From positions 1 to 64,000 of the forward strand of contig JBAIAA010000260.1 of the NCBI GenBank assembly GCA_037893245.1: 64,000 nucleotides of DNA. Reading direction: 5' to 3'. The position numbers and the translations under genes are program-made. Position 1 is the stretch's first letter, and each line of letters opens with the position of its first letter. Below the pieces are notes generated by a model that saw only the letters and a program-made list of their open reading frames with translations, was not told where the DNA came from and made no database searches. This DNA is from Crossaster papposus (lineage: Eukaryota > Echinodermata > Asteroidea > Velatida > Solasteridae). This document shows, one piece after another, positions 55,691-64,000 of this stretch.

Positions 55691-57718
55691 AAACAACTTT
55701 ATAATAAAAACTTTCCTCTGCACGAGGTAAAATGTCGCTATGATAAACTCAAATCCCCATGGTTAACTGATGGTATTTATAACTCGATAAGGCGTAAGAA
55801 TTACTTGTACAAAAAGTATTTGAAAAACCCTACTCCGCGAAATAAATCTACTTATACTAGCTTTAAAAATAAACTTAACTTTCTGATAAAATTATCCAAA
55901 AAGAATTATCTATATAAAAAATTCAATGAAGTAAAAAATAATATAAAAGGTACGTGGAATGTAATTAATTCTCTTTTAAATAAGCGTAAACAAAAAAGTA
56001 GCTCCTATTTTAACCATGATGGCATTAACATTACGAACGACACCGAAATTGCTGATTCATTTAACAACTATTTTGTTAATATTGGCAACAGTCTTTCTAG
56101 TGGACTACCATTATGTAACACCTCTTTTCATTCATTTTTAAATACCCGATGTTCGGATTCATTCTTCTTGTCACCTATTACCCAGGAGGAGATTGTGGAC
56201 AATATTAACAAAATTCCTTCTGGCAAGGCCCCTGGTTTCGACGCTTTGAATTCTTTTGTAATAAAACAGGCAAGGTATTCGTTAGCAAAACCTTTAGCTA
56301 TTATTTTTAATAAATGTCTAACAGCAGGAGTATTTCCCGATGGCTTAAAAATAGCCCAAGTTATACCAATCTACAAAAAAGGTTGTAGACATGATATTAC
56401 TAATTATAGACCAATTTCAGTTCTGTCGACATTCTCCAAGTTATTTGAAAGGCTTATATACATTAGGTTAATATCTTTTATTAACAAGAATGATATTCTT
56501 TCGGAGGCACAATTTGGCTTCAGACAAAACCGGTCAACTGAATTATCAACATCATATGTTCTCAGTAAAATATGTAATGCGATCGATCATAATAAATTTT
56601 CAATTGGCATATTCCTTGACTTATCTAAAGCATTTGACACAGTCAATCATGAAATATTAATAAGTAAGATGGAACATTACGGGGTGCGTGGGATTGCCTT
56701 GGACCTATTTAAAAGTTATTTGACTAACAGAAAGCAGTATGTGTCTTATAATTCTGTAAACTCAACTGATCGTGATATTGTCTGTGGAGTACCACAAGGT
56801 TCTGTGTTAGGTCCTCTATTTTTTATTCTTTATATAAATGATATTTGTAACACCTCCGACATTATTTCATTTTGCTTATTTGCTGATGACACAAGTTTAC
56901 TATATACTCACCAAAATGTTGACACTGCTGTTAGAAACCTCAATGTTGAACTTAAAACAATTAGCACTTGGCTCTTAGCAAACAAATTATGTCTTAACTT
57001 ATTGAAATCTAACTATATGATTTTCTGTGCCCATCAGTATAAATATTCTCAATCTGTTCCTCTAATTTTAAATGAATCAAGGCTAAACCAAGTAACAACT
57101 ACTAAATTCCTAGGAATAACTATTGATGAGCATCTCACCTGGAGAAACCATATTGATGACATAGCGACAAAAATATCTAAAAATGTTGGCATAATGAACC
57201 TAATAAAATATTACCTGCCCAGTAGAATCTTGTTAACTCTGTATAATTCTTTTGTTTTGCCATATTTAAATTATTCAATCTTGACTTGGGGGGGTTCTTC
57301 ATCTAAATACAACAAACTGTTTACCTTGCAGAAACGAGCAGTCCGAATAGTATCAAAAGCTGGCTATCGTGATCATTCCCTTCCTTTATTTACAAACCTG
57401 AGTCTTTTACAGTTTTATGACCTGTACTATTTTAATTTAGGCAAATTGATGTATAAATTTAAAACCAATGTATTACCCCGTTGTTTTAATTCATTCTTCA
57501 TGTTAACCTCTGACATTCATTTGTATAATACCCGAAGTACTGCCAAGAACAATTTTTATGTCCAGTTTAGCCGAACAGAGTTGTGTAAAAATAGTGTTTT
57601 TCAGCGTGGCACTTTATATTGGAATAGCTTAGACGAGTCCCTAAAATCATCAAACTCCCTCTCTATATTTGTTAAAAAGCTGAAATTCTATCTTCTTGAT
57701 TCACATCTATATAATTAG
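55691..57718 (+). CDS. LINE ORF2, reverse-transcriptase part (CR1/Jockey group)
   Basis: An unbroken frame carries every reverse-transcriptase block: IPSGKAPGFDALNSFVIK, PIYKKGCRHDITNYRPISVL, QFGFRQNRST, GIFLDLSKAFDTVNHEIL, GVPQGSVLGPLFFILYINDI, FCLFADDTSLLYTH with the catalytic ADD, FLGITIDEHLTW and LYNSFVLPYLNY. The frame technically opens upstream at ATG 55652, but those first 13 codons belong to the inserted hairpin. The domain would copy LINE RNA at a nicked target. It is separated from its endonuclease by the insertion, so the copy cannot act alone as it stands. Confidence 0.95.
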   Translation, partial: KQLYNKNFPLHEVKCRYDKLKSPWLTDGIYNSIRRKNYLYKKYLKNPTPRNKSTYTSFKNKLNFLIKLSKKNYLYKKFNEVKNNIKGTWNVINSLLNKRKQKSSSYFNHDGINITNDTEIADSFNNYFVNIGNSLSSGLPLCNTSFHSFLNTRCSDSFFLSPITQEEIVDNINKIPSGKAPGFDALNSFVIKQARYSLAKPLAIIFNKCLTAGVFPDGLKIAQVIPIYKKGCRHDITNYRPISVLSTFSKLFERLIYIRLISFINKNDILSEAQFGFRQNRSTELSTSYVLSKICNAIDHNKFSIGIFLDLSKAFDTVNHEILISKMEHYGVRGIALDLFKSYLTNRKQYVSYNSVNSTDRDIVCGVPQGSVLGPLFFILYINDICNTSDIISFCLFADDTSLLYTHQNVDTAVRNLNVELKTISTWLLANKLCLNLLKSNYMIFCAHQYKYSQSVPLILNESRLNQVTTTKFLGITIDEHLTWRNHIDDIATKISKNVGIMNLIKYYLPSRILLTLYNSFVLPYLNYSILTWGGSSSKYNKLFTLQKRAVRIVSKAGYRDHSLPLFTNLSLLQFYDLYYFNLGKLMYKFKTNVLPRCFNSFFMLTSDIHLYNTRSTAKNNFYVQFSRTELCKNSVFQRGTLYWNSLDESLKSSNSLSIFVKKLKFYLLDSHLYN

Positions 57719-58034
57719 TTATAATTTATGAAATTAATTTATGTGGTTTTGTCTCTCACCAGCTTGTGTTTTCTAGTGTGTGTTTTGTTATATTGTTTGT
57801 TTACGTATAATGTCATTTGTCCTTTGTGTTTACCGTATAGATTGTCTGTCAATAGGTTAGGGTACAAAAGCAATTCGCTTCACCTTATACCTAAATGTTG
57901 TCATTAATTTGGTTATAATTTTATACTTCTGTATATAATTATAATTAGATCATTTAATTGTTTACTCTTTGTTAAAGTGAATTCTGTTTTCTTCTATTCT
58001 GTGCTAATGGCAGCGTTGAAATAAATGTACTACT

Positions 58035-58061
<27 letters not shown>
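57719..58061 (+). other. LINE 3' untranslated region and poly(A)
   Basis: About 300 AT-rich bases follow the ORF2 stop. A possible polyadenylation signal AAATAAA lies near 58019, and a run of 27 A residues at 58035-58061 ends the element, as expected for target-primed insertion. Confidence 0.85.
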
Positions 58062-58069
<8 letters not shown>

Positions 58070-58146
58070 GACAAAGTATGTAATCTGATGCGTCTGGCAG
58101 GGTTTCTAGCCAAAATATCCTGGAGGGTTAGGGTTAACTTAACTAA

Positions 58147-59056
58147 GACCCCGTTCCCACTTGATCCTCCAATTGGGCGATCAGATCCGGCAATTGCCAA
58201 ATTGCCGGATCAGATCCCCCAATTGGGGGATCCGATCCGGCAATTTGGTGAGTGGGAACGCTAACTGCAAAAAGGGCGATCCAGATCCAAAAGGGGGATC
58301 TTGATCCTACTTTCGAGCAGGATAGAGATCCCCCAATTGGGCGATCAGATCCGGCAATTGCAGGAATTGGTGGATCAGGATCAAGTGGGAACGGAAAGGT
58401 GGATCATGATCCACCAATTTGACCTGGTAACTTCCGACCAGCTGGGCATTTAGCGCGAAAAAATATAAACCGCGCCAAATGTTGTTTATACCATGAACTC
58501 CATACAGCATACGTACATGGCGCTAGTTCCTTTTGTGACTGGCACACAGGCCTTGTACTTCGTGTTACAAAAGGAACAGTGTTGCGCCATGCATTGTGAG
58601 GGAACCTGAACTGTGTGTTCTATATGTATACGTTATAGCTTGCATTGCACATGCGCAGACATGGATTTCGATCGCGTCCTTTTTCAATGTTGTAGCTTCG
58701 GTTCCGTCCTCGTGTAGTTTCCTCTGCTGACAATTTCATTTAAATATCTGCGTTTTTCTTTCACTTAAGTTCAAAATATTTCTATTAGATTGCTCATTTT
58801 TACATCCTGTATCATATTGGCATCAGCGAGTAAAAACATGGCCGACAACGGGAACGGTAGTTATGGTAACATGCGCACGCGCACTAGACTGGTAGGTGAC
58901 CTCGAGGTCCTGCACAGATTGCGTCATTTCCACCCAAAAAAGGCGGATCAGGATCAAGTGGAAACGCGACTTGCGGTTTTGTTGCGGCTTGATCCACCTC
59001 ACACCTTTTTGGTGGATCTTGATCCGGCAATTCCGAGATCAAGTGGGAACACGGTC
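58147..59056. mobile_element. PIF/Harbinger-like MITE with TAA duplication and iterated GATCC motif
   Basis: Termini GACCCCGTTCCCACTTGATC and GATCAAGTGGGAACACGGTC are flanked by TAA (58144-58146 and 59057-59059), a TWA-type 3-base duplication. The subterminal regions repeat GATCC(A/C)CCAATTG and CCGGCAATTG words many times in both orientations. The interior contains no transposase. Confidence 0.85.
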
Positions 59057-59320
59057 TAACATGCAACAAAAGTAACTGGCACATGAAACAACCAGTCAAA
59101 CACACCTTCAGTGCCGAGTCAGTGTACCGTGTCAAAGGACCGATGTACAATGTATGTGGTATCAATATCAGTATCTGAAGAGATGAGTCTGGTCAAACAG
59201 ATGGACATGTACAAGTCTAGTCTTAGTCTTTAACATAAAACCATGTGGCTTTACACTCGGGTGCAAAATGTTGAAGAAAACTCTACTTTAAAAATTGATT
59301 TGAGACTTCAAAATTGGCTG

Positions 59321-59554
59321 TTAACCAGTTCACGTTGGATGACATACAGTATACATGTATCAACGCAAAGTTTTCCCCAGATTCAAAACGAATGAGGCAT
59401 AAACACGCCACGAGCAAGGCCGGAAATGTCTGTCAGCAGCGAGCAAAGCCGGAAATGTGTGGGTGTGCTTCCAGCACTATCGGCCTGAACCCGCTTAAAA
59501 TAATCCTGCCCCTCGGCTCGGTTATGTTAAAATAATCCTGGCGCTAACTGGTTA
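59321..59554. repeat. Possible short inverted-repeat element upstream of FIG4
   Basis: GTTAACCAGTTCACG at the left and GCGCTAACTGGTTAA at the right are imperfect inverted ends. GAGCAAGGCCGGAAATGT and GAGCAAAGCCGGAAATGT are repeated inside. Its identity as a mobile element is tentative. Confidence 0.4.
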
Positions 59555-59759
59555 AAAATATCTTTATTCAGCTAAAAAGTTGGTCTGATTTTATTTTGCA
59601 TGGTTTTCAGCACTCCAGGTTCCTGTCTGGCAGATCTGGTGTTATGTTTTAACATTTTGTTGCCTTTTTTCTTCTTTACAGAGAACACTGTGAGTCACAA
59701 TCAGATCAACCTAAGATCTTAGATACGCTTGGTGTGACAGGATCACTGCAGCTAGTGCA

Positions 59760-59816
59760 ATGGCCAACATTATGATATGCAACTTGCAAAAAATTGTCCT
59801 GTATGAAACCAAAGCA
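59760..59816 (+). CDS. FIG4: FIG4 exon 1 (Sac-domain phosphoinositide phosphatase)
   Basis: ATG at 59760 opens MANIMICNLQKIVLYETKA before a donor GTAAGT. An in-frame TAA at 59712 lies upstream, so this ATG is a sound start. VQKLVLYET-type sequence begins the FIG4/Sac3 family N-terminus. FIG4 removes the 5-phosphate of PI(3,5)P2 and works with PIKfyve and VAC14 on endosome and lysosome membranes. An acceptor-like CTTTACAG at 59681 could mark a non-coding upstream exon. The first four coding exons found here give about 112 residues, which match the beginning of the roughly 900-residue protein in order. Confidence 0.85.
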
Positions 59817-60118
59817 GTAAGTTTTCAATCTACATTTGAGTATTTTCTTGGCAAGTACTATGTGTAATGTAACGGCATGAAATGTGTTTCTTAGAGTTAG
59901 TATTGTCCTGTTTTCAAGGAATCTAGTCATGCTACATGTACCTGTAATTTACGAGGATTGACCTTTTACGTCACAGGTATTACGTACGTGTACAGATTTG
60001 CTTTTGTTTGCGATTTTGTAGTTTTGGCATAAATCCTACATTCTTGAAAACCGGTACATCAAAAGTGGACCCTCATGCCAATTAAACATTTGTTTTTGGT
60101 ACATGTAGTTACCTTTAA

Positions 60119-60463
60119 AGGTAGGATAATACACCATTTGCAGATATCAATAAATTTTACTACAGATTTATTAGGAAATATCTTACTTATTTGAAAGTAA
60201 ATATTGATTGTAGGCATCCAGCAAAATGATTGAGCTAGATATCCTGTAATTGTTTTACAAAAATTGAATTTTACCAAAAAACAAGAACAACATTTAATAC
60301 AACTGCCCGACGCCTGTTGAAAACGAACACTGTTTTTCTTGCTTTTTTCAGCATTAATGATTATAAAACTTTGGACAGGACAGTTTTATTGATATTTACT
60401 ATAAAATCCAATCCACCAAATTCGTGATAATACAAGGAAATTACCAATGGTGTATCCTACCTT
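60119..60463. mobile_element. MITE in FIG4 intron 1
   Basis: AGGTAGGATAATACACCATT at the left and AATGGTGTATCCTACCT at the right are inverted ends bordered by TTAA within TTTAAA on both sides. The interior holds the dispersed words shared with 37080-37345 and 62110-62370 (TGGATGCCT, GCGCAATCAT and AATATCTTA types, in reverse). Confidence 0.75.
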
Positions 60464-60519
60464 TTAAATGGTGCACGATGTGTATATTGTTCATAAATGG
60501 TTTTGTTTTGTTTTTGTAG

Positions 60520-60618
60520 CGATTTTACGTGATTGGCTCAAACAACAGTGAGGATATATTCAGAGTGTTGAAGATTGACAGAACCGAGCCTCGTGAGCTA
60601 CACATCAGTGATGACAAG
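60520..60618 (+). CDS. FIG4: FIG4 exon 2
   Basis: Acceptor TTTTTGTAG and donor AAG|GTACCG bound a 99-base, phase-0 exon encoding RFYVIGSNNSEDIFRVLKID then RTEPRELHISDDK. The pattern R-x-x-x-V-G-S-N-N-x-E-x-x-x-R-V-L-K-I-D-R-T-E-P-x-x-L is highly characteristic of FIG4 orthologues and forms the start of the SacN subdomain. It splices in frame from exon 1 (phase 0) into exon 3. Confidence 0.92.
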
Positions 60619-60734
60619 GTACCGTACTCGATATGCAAGTGGTAGAATCAAACAATATTCACCCTTAGAATCTCTGGGCTTTTTGCTAGGAGCTAGTTTC
60701 ATCAAGGACCAATGGTTCACTAGCTAGTGGTTGG

Positions 60735-60960
60735 TTTGTGACGTCACTAGCGCATGCGCCATGAAGTTGCAGAGACACATCTACAGGTCATCATGCGAAG
60801 TTTTAGATTTATTCTTGTGATAATTGGGGGCGCCCTCAATAAGCCCAGATAGCGAACGGCGCGCTTCGGAACAAATGAACAGCTCGGTCTTGGAATCAAG
60901 ACTTGCTTGCTAGGCGAATAGCAGGGTGCAGAGAACGCTCCCCGCAATTACCGAATCGTG
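60735..60960. repeat. Dispersed repeat in FIG4 intron 2
   Basis: GGGGGCGCCCTCAATAAGCC, then a CGGCGCGCTTCGGAACAAAT-type stretch, match the two sides of the foldback insertion at 45915-45937 and 48645-48720. Here the sequence is uninterrupted. Confidence 0.65.
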
Positions 60961-61448
60961 ATTGGCCACGCCAAAATGTTATCAGATCAATGGAGGATTA
61001 CCTCCCAAACAACCGATAGGTTGGGGCAAGTGGCCGGTTTCTTTTGAGATTTTACTGTGCAAGCGGTCGTGAACTATAGTGGCGAACCGCGGGTGAAACA
61101 CAAAGAACAACTTCACAACCTTAGTTGGTCATCGAACGTATTTTATTTAATAGGCCTACTCAAATGTTTTTCGGAGGGCTTACCACCACGACTGGTTGAT
61201 CAAATTTAGCCATCCTCACGGCCACCAATGTAGAGGAAATTTCATACTGAACAAATACAATGTAGTTTATGTTGCATTTTCCTGTAAAACACACCCATCA
61301 TAGAGTAAAAAGCTTTGGAACATATTAGTGTGCATTACTTAGTGACTTGCACAGGAAATCCAGCGCCATGGGAATACGTGTGTATATGAATGGTAGCGTG
61401 CTAAGGGTTAACTGAACGTAATATTTTTTTCTCAAATTGTTTATTAAG

Positions 61449-61575
61449 TTTGAATACAGTCGTGCTGAAGTTCAGAATCTCTTGCGAACTTTAGAGGTTG
61501 GAAACCGACCCAAGCAACAAGGACAGAAGGAGACTGTTGGCCTAGCACGGACCGTTTCCGCGTTTGGCATTCTCG
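61449..61575 (+). CDS. FIG4: FIG4 exon 3
   Basis: A 127-base exon between TTATTAAG and CTCG|GTAGGT encodes FEYSRAEVQNLLRTLEVGNR, PKQQGQKETVGLARTVSAFG and IL. The family pattern Y-x-x-x-E-V-x-x-L-L-x-x-L-x-x-G-N-R and the later G-L-x-R-x-V-S-A-F-G are kept. The donor is phase 1 and matches the next acceptor. Intron 2 (60619-61448) carries a dispersed repeat. Confidence 0.92.
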
Positions 61576-63371
61576 GTAGGTTTGAACAATTTTGAATTAG
61601 TTTCCTTTGTTTGACAAAATTGATAACTTATAAAGTTTCACATTGTGAGCAAATTCATCAGTGGTTCATATGAAATGTTAACCATTCTGAACTGATATAT
61701 CCACTCACAGTTGGAAGAGAGTTTAATTTAATAAAATAATTTAATATAACAATTATTATACAACACCTGAATGAATAAGTCCTGGCATCTGATTTGTAGC
61801 ACGGCACGGCCGCACCGTAAACAAGTGTTATTCAATAGTTCTTTTCAACGGTGAATCAAACTTCCATTGCACGGTCGCTCTCTGACCAAACAGTAAACTA
61901 GCGTACTGGTTACTTGTGCGCTAGTCTATTCAGGCATGTGAGACTTTCGCGTTTCTGCGGTTTTCTGCGTTTTAATTTTTCTACTCAGCTCTTTTGTTTG
62001 CGTGACTCTACATGTATGTTTTTGTTTTTCCAAATAATGCACATGGATGCACCACTGGTAATTGTTTGAATTATCATGAATGGGTGGATTTGGAGGCTGT
62101 ATTTTATAGTGAATGTCGTTTAACTAACATGAAGTTTTACAATCATGAATGCTAAGAAAAGCATGACAAAAACGACATTCGTTTTCAACTGGCGTTGGGC
62201 ACTGGTTCTTATGTTGTTCTTGGTTTTTTTCGCGATCGCCATCTAGCGATCGTGATTATTTTATAGGACTTTTCGGAACAATTACTAGATATCTAGCGCA
62301 ATCATTTTGCTGGATGCCTAGAATCATTATTTACTTTAAAATAAATAAGATATTTCCCAATAATTCAGTAGTAAACATTTTTGATATCTGCAATTGTTTT
62401 TAAGGGAATATGCAACATTTTGAAACAAAATACTTTACTGGACTGTTAGGGAATGACAGTCTGAGGCATCCTGTAATCAATTTCAAACACTAGTTAGTTG
62501 ACCGGCGTTTAAAAAAAGCTACTGCTCCTAATTTTGTACATTTGTTTGCAATTGATTACATACAGTGGACCGGTACCTGTGAAGGAGTACCCTACAACAG
62601 ATTTTCTGACCTTACAATTCCCCAATATCTATAAATTGCCTCGTTTCATCTAAAGTGGGGTCTGCAAAACCAGACTACAAGAACATGATTGGTTTTCTTG
62701 ATTTTTCTAGCATCTCCACGTACGAACCATTTCTGAAAATTAGAGCAAAATCAAATGTTGTACATTGCCTTCAAAACTACAATATTTTTTACTTGACCCT
62801 AACTACTCCCAGTCCATCAAACTCCAACTTGTTGTTGGACTTTGTTTGACTCGGCCCAGAGGAAAGGCCCAGGGATCAGACCATGTTGAATTATGTGAGG
62901 TTCGGGCATAAAGGCATGAGACTTGTAAAAATGTTGGAGTTTGGGGGAATGAACAGGCATTAATTGTGGGTAAGCTCACCTATGGTCACAGCACCAGTTC
63001 CTGGTCAACTGTAATGTGTACACACTGTGTGTACTAACTCAAACATTGGTATAGATATCCTTTGTTGTATAGGATGACGTAATACAACCAATGTTATTTG
63101 CAGTTATTGTAGCCCTGATGCTGAACACTGCATTGACCTGTGCCGCTGATGCTGAACGCTGAACAATGCATTGACCCATCTGTACCGACTCAATCAAACT
63201 TTAACAGTTGGAGTTTGGCAGGTTTAATTAGTACTGTTAGGTTCAGTACCAAAGATTACTGAACCTGTGTGTGCAGTTGTTGAAGTTTGTTAGGTTTGGT
63301 ATGCTTTCTAGTGCGAGAACCTAGGGGGTATGTATTCTTAGAAGATTTACTTGTTTCTGTTTTTATTGAAG
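61576..63371. other. FIG4: FIG4 intron 3
   Basis: A 1.8-kb intron. It contains a diverged dispersed repeat at about 62110-62370 (shared with 37080-37345) and otherwise unremarkable AT-rich sequence. No other gene was seen. Confidence 0.6.
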
Positions 63372-63426
63372 GGTTTGTCCATTTCCTCGAAGGATACTAC
63401 ATCATACTTATCACAAAGAGGAGAAG
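63372..63426 (+). CDS. FIG4: FIG4 exon 4
   Basis: After the acceptor TTTTATTGAAG, a 55-base exon encodes (G)FVHFLEGYYIILITKRR with a phase-2 donor AG|GTAAAG. F-V-x-F-L-E-G-Y-Y-I-x-L-I-T-K-R is one of the most conserved stretches of Sac-domain phosphatases. The catalytic C-x5-R motif would lie in later exons beyond the window, so whether the full gene is intact cannot be judged here. Confidence 0.93.
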
Positions 63427-64000
63427 GTAAAGTCTATTTTCCATATCATATTTCTTGTTACATTGATATTTTATAAAGTCAAGATTCTTGAATAATTTTA
63501 AAGGTAATATACAGCATTTGCAAACATAAAATAAAACTACCAAATCATTAGGGAACTAATCACTTTATTGTCAGTGACTAATTCATGTTACCTGGCATTG
63601 CTATGTTTTTCAAGAAAAGTGGAATTTTTGTATCAATTATACAAATGACTGCTGTGATGTAGGATATCGTTATGAAGGGATGCGCAGAACAAAACAATTG
63701 TTTTGTTTACATGCACCTCTGTCTTGTTAGCTCATCAGCAGACATTATGAGGACTTAAGATATGAAACGTTCAAGTAAACATTTATTTTACAACGCAAAC
63801 GAAATGAACTCCACTTCACGCACGATCAAAACTGCTGAATGTCTGCTCGTTCGTTGCAGACAAACCACCTGGCGTGAGTGTTCCGAGCTTGTAGATGACT
63901 CGTTGTTCTATCTCCAAGCGCTGAGCGTTTGATGTTGTCTTGGTCAGGACACACACGCGCATGATGTCACACAAGTGCGGAGGGTTGGAGAAAAAATTGC
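63427..64000. other. FIG4: FIG4 intron 4 (partial)
   Basis: Continues to the window edge with no further exon recognised. A short repeat-like segment at 63480-63610 resembles the FIG4 intron 1 MITE family (ACAGCATTTGCAAACATAA). Confidence 0.55.

Noticed and set aside
58790-59059. 89-codon + strand frame just upstream of FIG4
   Set aside because: Its second half is the right arm of the TAA-flanked MITE and the frame has no family motif.

Overview
This window is animal (metazoan) nuclear DNA, most likely from a marine invertebrate. The evidence is spliced genes with GT-AG introns, dense CR1-like LINEs, a Penelope-like element, BEL/Pao debris, tRNA-derived SINEs and very many non-autonomous DNA transposons. 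A SINE with a conserved central domain and the overall repeat mix would suit an invertebrate deuterostome such as amphioxus or a hemichordate, but the species cannot be fixed from the sequence. No bacterial operons, phage genes or CRISPR arrays were seen.

Two host genes can be supported. (1) A four-exon gene on the + strand (coding exons at 14884, 31352, 32717 and 33474) encodes a predicted 207-residue secreted or GPI-anchored protein with a C-terminal domain resembling the farnesoic-acid-methyltransferase-like fold. All introns are phase 1 and intron 1 is 16.4 kb of nested transposons. Its promoter and first exon are duplicated at about 41.7-44.1 kb, where the splice donor is gone. (2) The first four coding exons of FIG4 (Sac-domain phosphoinositide phosphatase) lie at 59760-63426 on the + strand, and the gene runs off the right edge.

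Layout. 0-9.5 kb: LINE tail, BEL/Pao pol remnant, palindromic MITEs and a transposase helix-turn-helix fragment. 9.5-12.2 kb: a decayed LINE on the minus strand. 12.2-14.4 kb: minisatellite and GC-rich sequence. 14.4-33.8 kb: the secreted-protein gene; its first intron holds one CR1-like LINE (about 17.4-27.05 kb) split by a Penelope-like element, a TTA-flanked transposon (itself carrying a TTAA-flanked transposon) and a TA-flanked transposon with a MADF-like ORF. 33.8-35.0 kb: another LINE whose 3' tail supplies the gene's present stop codon. 36-52 kb: a series of foldback and MITE elements, several with exact target-site duplications and two built from iterated terminal motifs. 52.1-58.1 kb: a nearly intact two-ORF LINE broken only by a hairpin element. 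58.1-64 kb: a MITE and the start of FIG4.

No complete new cellular system was recognised. The most notable content is the hidden secreted-protein gene with its broken duplicate and transposon-derived stop, the readable order of nested insertions, and the foldback elements whose arms are arrays of their own terminal motif.
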